Assembly: GCA_050185455.1 (NCBI GenBank)
Contig: JBFWZL010000318.1
Coordinates: forward strand, 1-7,860
Direction: 5' to 3'
Source: SYOC01 sp050185455
GTDB taxonomy: Bacteria; Desulfobacterota; Binatia; Bin18
Length of the DNA: 7,860 nt
The notes beneath the pieces are model-generated. The model did not search any database, had not been told where the DNA came from, and saw only the letters and a list, made by a program, of their open reading frames with translations. Positions 1 to 5,210 of this stretch are shown here, in pieces. Numbering within the stretch: the first letter of the stretch is position 1; every line of letters starts with the position of its first letter. Position numbers and translations under genes: made by a program.

Positions 1-688
1 GCGTCAGTTTTCCCGTCAGAACAACGTCCGTGTGCTGACGCGCGCGCGCCGCCATCAAACTGAGCGTGAACGTCACTTCCGCAACCAAATTAACGAGGGC
101 CAAGGCTTTATCTGCCTGAGTAGGGTCGGCACGAACTTTGCCAAAATTACTGGCCGTCGCCGTGGCCGGCACAATCCCAACAGGTCCACCTGTAATATCT
201 CCGACAGTGAGATCGACATGGGAAAGATCGCCCGAAGCCGCCATTTGTTCAATCGTATCCAACCGCGTGACTCCCAGTAAATGCCGCGCTAAACCGAGAA
301 GCGTTCCTCCACCTACTCCCGTACCACCGACATGTTCAATTTGATTTTCCCGAACCGACACAAGGGCAGTACCGGTGCCAAGTGAGGCCACAAGGGCGGA
401 AGATTTTTCCGCCAACGTGCTACCGCCGACTCCAATGGCGTCAATTTCCGGCACCTTGACTATCGGAACACCGAATAATGAGTCTTCGAGGCAGCGTGCG
501 CCCCCTCCGCTCACCGCCACCGCCCTGATATCGGCGAGCTGGCCTCCAACCGTGCTGAGCAGCTTCCCCAACGCCCCAGCGGCAGCAGCAAGGGGATCGC
601 CGGTCTCAATAGTGATGACGACGATCTCGCCATTCATGAGCAACACCGCATCTGTTGTTGATCCGCCAATGTCAATGCCGACGATCAT
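1..688 (-). CDS. coaW: Type II pantothenate kinase (3' end cut by window edge)
   Basis: Expected to phosphorylate pantothenate with ATP, the first committed step of coenzyme A synthesis, in the cytoplasm. The 229 visible codons run off the left edge; the family is about 265-300 residues, so perhaps 40-70 are missing. An ASKHA-fold phosphate loop opens the protein (GIDIGGSTTDAVL, 4-16). E81 in VPEIDAIG sits where the catalytic Glu of S. aureus CoaW lies (FVEFDAASQG). Then come the second phosphate loop SLGTGTAL (102-109), the type II signature HVGGTGVGGGTLLGL (119-133), and ATASNFGKV with the helical stretch to about 219, matching S. aureus LTAANFGHV. GDLSHVDLTVGDI resembles, from memory, clostridial members. 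Start: ATG at 688 with GAGGG (697-701) 8 bases upstream, 11 bases after the preceding stop; the phosphate loop at residue 4 suits it. Hydantoinase, another ASKHA family, was considered and fits worse. Type II enzymes are often insensitive to CoA feedback (family knowledge). Confidence 0.88.
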   Translation of the reverse strand, partial: MIVGIDIGGSTTDAVLLMNGEIVVITIETGDPLAAAAGALGKLLSTVGGQLADIRAVAVSGGGARCLEDSLFGVPIVKVPEIDAIGVGGSTLAEKSSALVASLGTGTALVSVRENQIEHVGGTGVGGGTLLGLARHLLGVTRLDTIEQMAASGDLSHVDLTVGDITGGPVGIVPATATASNFGKVRADPTQADKALALVNLVAEVTFTLSLMAARARQHTDVVLTGKLT

Positions 689-696
689 AATTCTTA

Positions 697-701
697 CCCT
701 C
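697..701 (-). promoter_or_regulatory. Ribosome binding site for coaW
   Basis: GAGGG on the minus strand lies 8 bases before the coaW ATG and overlaps the last two bases of the argA-like TGA stop codon. A ribosome ending on the upstream gene is thus placed directly on the coaW initiation site, supporting coupled translation. It also picks the ATG at 688 over the in-frame ATG at codon 18. Confidence 0.7.
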
Positions 702-1863
702 ACTCCAGCGAAGAAAGCTCGCGCCTATAAACTGCGACCTGTTTTTTACGTTCAGGATCGTAACCGCGCCATTTCGCCGCGGCAACGGCCTCCGAAACAA
801 CTCGACAAAAACCATGACGTTCAAAAAGCCGCTGTGCGCCTTCTTGAGTAGTAATCGCGAAAAGATACCGAAATCCCTTCTTTTTCCCTTCTTCAATCAT
901 ACTTGTCACTAAACGGCCGCCAATCCCTTCACCCTGAAAACGCGTGATCGTGTACAGTCCGGCGATCTCCCCAGCCTTGTCTTCGATATACGGCAATAAC
1001 GCGCAGAAACCGGAAAGTTCCCCGGGGGCGGCTCCAAGTCGCGCTCCGTAGCCATGCAAAAGGAGCTGATCAATTTCTTCAGAGGATCGAGCCTTCAAGT
1101 ATCCTTCCCTTTCTCCGCGCTCCAGGAGGGTTTCAACCTCATGAAAATCATCGATCCCCAGCTGCTCAACGCGACAATAATCCGTTAATGTAAAGAATGT
1201 CCCACAACCTTCGTAGGTAAACAGTTCATGAGCAAGTCCGGCTATCGGACAGAGCGAGACTGAGGCAACTCCACCTTCCAGGATTTCCCATATAGTTTCG
1301 AGTAACGCGCGACGATGCCCGAGGCCGGTCCATTCCGCCTCTCCTTGCCGTAAAAGTTCAGCCAGTACCGGCCCGTTCATAAAGGAAATTCGATTTCCTC
1401 CGGCTCCAATGCCGCCAATCGGATCAAGAAACACGAATTTATACACCTTCAGGCGGGTCGCTATCCTCTGGGCGCACGTCAACAACGCCTGCTCAGGTTG
1501 GACAGGCAAGACACCAACGAATAGGGGCGAGGTGCGGAGGACAGACCATACGTGCGTCAGCAGCGATTCTTCCGTTACGTCTACGGGCAATTCCATCGGT
1601 GGAGGAAATTTCGTCCTATTACCACGCGTTAACAACCGATGCAGAGCGGCAATCCGGCGTTGTTCCTCTTTGGTATTCGCGGTTTCTATCAATAACAAGA
1701 CACGGGTTTCATTCTTCAGGAGCGCGCGGCAAACTTCCCGCAGTTCCTCAATTTCTTCGCGATTGTTTATCTCGGCAGCACGTCCGACAAACAATAAACT
1801 TTTGCCATGAAACTCATCGAGATAGAAATCTTTCTCAGCGAAAGGTAGGGCAAGGGCCTTCAT
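700..1863 (-). CDS. ArgA-like protein: degenerate amino-acid-kinase domain plus GNAT acetyltransferase
   Basis: The 387-residue product follows the layout of bacterial N-acetylglutamate synthase (ArgA, acetyl-CoA + glutamate, first step of arginine synthesis). Residues 19-32 (HGKSLLFVGRAAEI) align with the ArgA start HRGKTFVIMLGGEAI; residues 131-225 match the late kinase domain (AQRIATRLK, then AHELFTYEGCGTFFT, like ArgA LQELFSRDGIGTQI). The GNAT domain (about 226-387) matches through EVETLLERGEREGYLKARSS, CALLPY, GEIAGLYT and LFAITTQEGAQRLFERHGF, with the acetyl-CoA loop QGEGIGG (310-316). R372 in YDPERKK may correspond to an Arg near the C-terminus of NAGS that binds glutamate. The glycine-rich GGEA loop has become VGRAA, and the kinase part is about 60 residues shorter than in E. 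coli ArgA (443 aa), so arginine control may differ. ATG at 1863 overlaps the addA stop (ATGA) with GGGAG 8 bases upstream. Homology is clear by eye; glutamate as substrate is inference, and another acyl acceptor is possible. Confidence 0.83.
   Translation of the reverse strand: MKALALPFAEKDFYLDEFHGKSLLFVGRAAEINNREEIEELREVCRALLKNETRVLLLIETANTKEEQRRIAALHRLLTRGNRTKFPPPMELPVDVTEESLLTHVWSVLRTSPLFVGVLPVQPEQALLTCAQRIATRLKVYKFVFLDPIGGIGAGGNRISFMNGPVLAELLRQGEAEWTGLGHRRALLETIWEILEGGVASVSLCPIAGLAHELFTYEGCGTFFTLTDYCRVEQLGIDDFHEVETLLERGEREGYLKARSSEEIDQLLLHGYGARLGAAPGELSGFCALLPYIEDKAGEIAGLYTITRFQGEGIGGRLVTSMIEEGKKKGFRYLFAITTQEGAQRLFERHGFCRVVSEAVAAAKWRGYDPERKKQVAVYRRELSSLE
1860..1863 (-). other. ATGA overlap of addA stop and argA-like start
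   Basis: The argA-like ATG (1863-1861) and the addA TGA (1862-1860) form a 4-base ATGA. The acetyltransferase-like gene is therefore in the same transcript as addAB and probably translated by ribosomes finishing addA. Confidence 0.85.
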
Positions 1864-4800
1864 TCCCTCGTCTCCCGCGACTCCGGCAGCGAATCAATCA
1901 GTGTTTCCGCCAAGCGACGGGTCTCATCATCCCACGCGAGAGATACTACCCGTTGAGGACGAACAAAATACAAAGCCAATTCTGCAATAGGCCTCCGAGT
2001 GAGCTGTTCGAGCGCCAAGGCATAAAGACACAACTGTGATTGGTAAAGGGTCGCGCGTGTCTCGACTTCGGCTGCTGCTACTCGGTCGGTCTTAAAATCC
2101 ATTATTACCCAGGCTCCGTCTTCAATAAACGCGAAGTCTACGACCCCTTCGACCAATCGTCCAGAGAGGTAAAGGGAAAATGGCGTCTCAGCAAATCGCT
2201 CCTCGGCTTTCCGCGCTCGTAGCATCATTGGGGAACCTAAGGTCTCCATGACCAGTCGTGTTATTTCTTCCCTCTCCTCACAGCTCAATACTGCTGAAAG
2301 ATTGAAAGCTCGCGACTGTGCCGGATCGCTCACATGAGCGCTCCGTAAAGCGGCGTGAACGGCCCGGCCAAAACGTAGGCTGGTAAGTCGATCTTGCCGT
2401 TGCGCCATTGTCTGGATATCTACGGAAAGATCTGGAGGTTTATCCGAGGTAGAAAGGGCGGTCACGGTGGTGATCGCTTCTGCCCGTCCACCTGCAGATA
2501 GGGTTGCAAGCCTTGCGCTCTCCCAAGCGCAATAGTCGCGAAAGGAATCTTCTCGCGGTTCGATATGAGACAAGAGGGTCAAGGGCGCGGCAAGCGAGAC
2601 GGACGGCGTCGATGTGTTTTCTGGTAGTTGATAGACGAAGACGTCCGCCCTTTCGGTGTCTGCTTTTTCATGGCTGCTACCCTCCATCTGAAACAAGGAA
2701 AGACGCGACCAGAGTTCGTCAGGTACGGCCCAGTGTGTCATTTTTTTCGCTTTTCCCTCAATTGCACAGGTAACGGGAATCACGAGGTGATCACGCACGC
2801 GTGTCGCGGCAACATACCATAAGCGTCGTTCCTCCGCGGCGTCTCGTTCTTGCTCGTGCGCCTCCGCTTTGAGCCAGCCTAAGGTAGAGCAGCTCAAATT
2901 TTGCGTCCCGATCTGCAGCTCTAGTTGCCCCCCTAAACGTTCAATAATTCCAGGCCGGCTCGCTCGGCGTTGGTTGTATGCCGCATCAGCCAAAATAACG
3001 ACAGGAAATTCCAATCCCTTCGCTTGATGGATAGTGAGTAATCGCACGGCGGATTCGTGCTCTTCCAGAAGTGCGGCGTCCCCTTCCAATGTCGCCGCGT
3101 CCTGTAGTTCAAGAAAACGATTGAGCGCCGTCAAAGTGGATCTCCCTTGATCAGCAAGGAAACGCGCAGTGTCAATCAGTTTCAGCAGATTTGCGACGCG
3201 CGAGTTTCCTTGAGCATGCAGAACGAATAAAGGCAGTAAATGCGTTTGAGCGTACAGTTCGGTCAAAAGTACGGTAGCGTTTACCCGTACTCCCCGCGCA
3301 TGCAGGTCTCGTAATAAGGCAAAGGCGGCGGTAAAGCGCTCCGCAAGGCTCTTTGCTGAAAGCACTGGTGGAGTAATCGTATAATCGAGTCGCCCCCCCT
3401 CACAGGCAAACGCGGCGAGCTCTTCATCGCTAAACCCCAATAGTGAGGAGCGGAGGGTTGCGACCAAGGCAGCAGTGTCGGACGGACTTTCGATCGCACG
3501 CAGCAGCGCGCGCAGCTCTTCGATTTCTTGACGCTGGGCGTAGCGCCGCCCACCGATGACTCGATGCGGAACTCCCTCTTCTCGCAACGCCTCCTCATAC
3601 GCCTCAAGGGTCTGATGGGTGCGACAGAGAATCGCCACGTCTCGATAGTGTATAAGGCGATCGCCCCATACCTCTTGACCACCCTCGCCAACAGATTTGG
3701 TTAAAAACGCCGCCACCGCCCGCGCCTCCGCTTGGCGTCGCTCCTCACGGCTTGACTTCTCAGCAGCAAGAAGTACTGGCAAAATGATCACTTCTCTACC
3801 TGTCTTCTCCGTGCGCGTTTCCTGAAGCGGACGATAGGCGGGTTGATCGCCGCCGACGGCGGCAAACTCTCGGGTAAAAGTCTCGTTAATCCAGGAAATT
3901 GCTGATGTTCGGGTCCGGAAATTCGCCGAAAGGGAGAGGAGTTCGCCTTGACGAACAATGGCTTCCCGTGCTTTCGTGTACACTTGTAGGTCGGCGCGAC
4001 GGAAGCGATAAATCGATTGCTGAGGATCGCCGACGAGGAAGAGTTTTCCCGGTTGAAGTTGCGCCCCCGTCCACTCAGCCACGCGCGCTTCCTGTTCAGC
4101 CAGAAAGAAAATGATCTCGACTTGCAACGGATCGGTGTCTTGAAATTCGTCGACGAGGAGGAAGCGAAACCGCCGCTGAAAGTAGCGCCGGACATTGACA
4201 TCCCGCTTGAGCAGGTTGCGCGTCAAAAGCAGTAAATCAACAAAATCGAGACAACCACGCTCCCGCTTCTGCTGTTCGTAAGCCTGAAAATAGCCGTGCA
4301 GCCAAAGCACGAGCGAGACGGTCAGATTATGCGCCCAGGCCGAGCGCGTTTGCGTGCGGATATCCGCCAACGCTCCGAAGAGTTGTCGCGCTTCGTCAAG
4401 CGCTTTCGTCGGTTTCCAATTGGTCTTTGTTCCTGCTTTGACTGATAAAGGGAAATCACTCAAGAGCAGTCGTTCCCAAGCTGCACGCTCTCGATCATCA
4501 TCGAGCAACTCAGCCAGAGCGGTGATCTGCAGATAGGCGCGATCCGTCCGCTCCGTGCAGGCCTGCGCACCTGTCGCTAACCGTCTCACGGTGTCGTTAA
4601 AGGTTTGCGAGAACTCCTCTAGACGGTCCTCAACCAACGAGGGCAAGAAAACCAGACTGTCGCGATGTTCAAGAAGGAAATCGCGCAGCGCCGCCAGGTG
4701 CTCAAGCGAAACACCAAGGCGTAACGCTCGCTTCAACGCTTCGGGGCTCCGCTCCATCTCTTGGGCTAGCCAATCACGCCAGACTTCATGACGCAACACA

Positions 4801-5210
4801 CCAGCTTCAAACGCATCCAGAACGGAGAAGTTCGGATCGACGCAGGCTTCAATGGGGCGTTCACGCAAAAGATTGGCGCAAAAGGCGTGGACAGTGGACA
4901 GTTGTGCACGGTCGAATTGCCGTCGCGCGTCGCGCAAGTATTGTCGTTCCTGTTCGGATACACGGCTTGCCAGTGCGGAATCTATCTCGAAGTACAATCG
5001 CGCACGGAGTTCTGTCGCCGCCTTTTCAGTAAAGGTAATGGCGGCCAGGCGATCCAGTTCGCCGCGACCACTCCGGACGATGGAAAGTAAACGCTGGACA
5101 AGGATAGTCGTCTTTCCGGTGCCTGCTCCAGCTTCGACGAGGAATGTAGTGTCTAAGTCCGTCGCCGCGCGGCGGCGAGCCTCTGCATCCTGAAGTGTAG
5201 GCGTCGTCAT
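1860..5210 (-). CDS. addA: AddA, UvrD-type helicase with RecB-like nuclease
   Basis: AddA is the ATP-driven 3'-5' helicase and nuclease of the AddAB double-strand-break resection complex. The 1116-residue product is close to the usual 1150-1250. SF1A motifs occur in order: Walker A GAGTGKTT (28-35, K33), motif Ia ITFTEKAATELR (58-69), Walker B LLVDEFQDTD (351-360, D354/E355), motif III VGDPQQSIYRFR (393-404), NFR (430-432), motif V LLTIHQAKGLEF (724-735) and motif VI LWYVAATR (797-804, R804). The C-terminal nuclease has H952 in GRAVH, E1008, D1025 in GVVDF, D1038-F-K1040 and the YQSQL motif (1056-1060), so no key residue is missing. The ATG at 5210 puts Walker A at the expected distance from the N-terminus. 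It overlaps the addB stop as ATGA and has a modest AAGAG (5218-5222) 7 bases upstream, pointing to translational coupling. No signal peptide or membrane segment; cytoplasmic. Confidence 0.95.
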   Translation of the reverse strand: MTTPTLQDAEARRRAATDLDTTFLVEAGAGTGKTTILVQRLLSIVRSGRGELDRLAAITFTEKAATELRARLYFEIDSALASRVSEQERQYLRDARRQFDRAQLSTVHAFCANLLRERPIEACVDPNFSVLDAFEAGVLRHEVWRDWLAQEMERSPEALKRALRLGVSLEHLAALRDFLLEHRDSLVFLPSLVEDRLEEFSQTFNDTVRRLATGAQACTERTDRAYLQITALAELLDDDRERAAWERLLLSDFPLSVKAGTKTNWKPTKALDEARQLFGALADIRTQTRSAWAHNLTVSLVLWLHGYFQAYEQQKRERGCLDFVDLLLLTRNLLKRDVNVRRYFQRRFRFLLVDEFQDTDPLQVEIIFFLAEQEARVAEWTGAQLQPGKLFLVGDPQQSIYRFRRADLQVYTKAREAIVRQGELLSLSANFRTRTSAISWINETFTREFAAVGGDQPAYRPLQETRTEKTGREVIILPVLLAAEKSSREERRQAEARAVAAFLTKSVGEGGQEVWGDRLIHYRDVAILCRTHQTLEAYEEALREEGVPHRVIGGRRYAQRQEIEELRALLRAIESPSDTAALVATLRSSLLGFSDEELAAFACEGGRLDYTITPPVLSAKSLAERFTAAFALLRDLHARGVRVNATVLLTELYAQTHLLPLFVLHAQGNSRVANLLKLIDTARFLADQGRSTLTALNRFLELQDAATLEGDAALLEEHESAVRLLTIHQAKGLEFPVVILADAAYNQRRASRPGIIERLGGQLELQIGTQNLSCSTLGWLKAEAHEQERDAAEERRLWYVAATRVRDHLVIPVTCAIEGKAKKMTHWAVPDELWSRLSLFQMEGSSHEKADTERADVFVYQLPENTSTPSVSLAAPLTLLSHIEPREDSFRDYCAWESARLATLSAGGRAEAITTVTALSTSDKPPDLSVDIQTMAQRQDRLTSLRFGRAVHAALRSAHVSDPAQSRAFNLSAVLSCEEREEITRLVMETLGSPMMLRARKAEERFAETPFSLYLSGRLVEGVVDFAFIEDGAWVIMDFKTDRVAAAEVETRATLYQSQLCLYALALEQLTRRPIAELALYFVRPQRVVSLAWDDETRRLAETLIDSLPESRETRE
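1872..1876 (-). promoter_or_regulatory. Ribosome binding site for the argA-like gene
   Basis: GGGAG on the minus strand, inside the last codons of addA, is spaced 8 bases from the ATG at 1863. A second purine run, GAGGG at 1865-1869, is only one base from the ATG and probably too close to work. Together with the ATGA stop/start overlap (1860-1863) this supports the chosen start and coupling to addA. Confidence 0.6.
5207..5210 (-). other. ATGA overlap of addB stop and addA start
   Basis: The addA ATG (5210-5208) and the addB TGA (5209-5207) share two bases within a 4-base ATGA. This arrangement is typical of translational re-initiation and would keep the two subunits of the AddAB complex near equal amounts. 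The preceding AAGAG (5218-5222) is only a modest Shine-Dalgarno match, so addA may depend largely on this coupling. Confidence 0.85.

Noticed and set aside
2..40. Inverted repeat CGTCAG / CTGACG as a hairpin or operator
   Set aside because: The arms are 6 bases and the loop 27 bases, inside coding sequence; this is within chance expectation.
39..49. Alternating CG tract as a possible Z-DNA element
   Set aside because: It is only 11 bases long and falls within the Ala-Arg codons of a conserved helix in coaW, so codon choice explains it.
689..699. Separate promoter or terminator between the argA-like gene and coaW
   Set aside because: The gap is 11 bases, filled by ribosome-binding sequence; there is no room for promoter elements and no hairpin with a T run.
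375..851. 158-residue plus-strand open frame across the coaW start and argA-like end
   Set aside because: It lies antisense to two well-supported genes and crosses their junction. Its product is rich in Ser, Pro and Ala with no recognisable motif, as expected for a shadow frame.
1599..2039. 146-residue plus-strand open frame across the addA/argA-like junction
   Set aside because: It is antisense to conserved motifs of both genes, has no family features, and shows Arg/Gln-rich content typical of an antisense frame.
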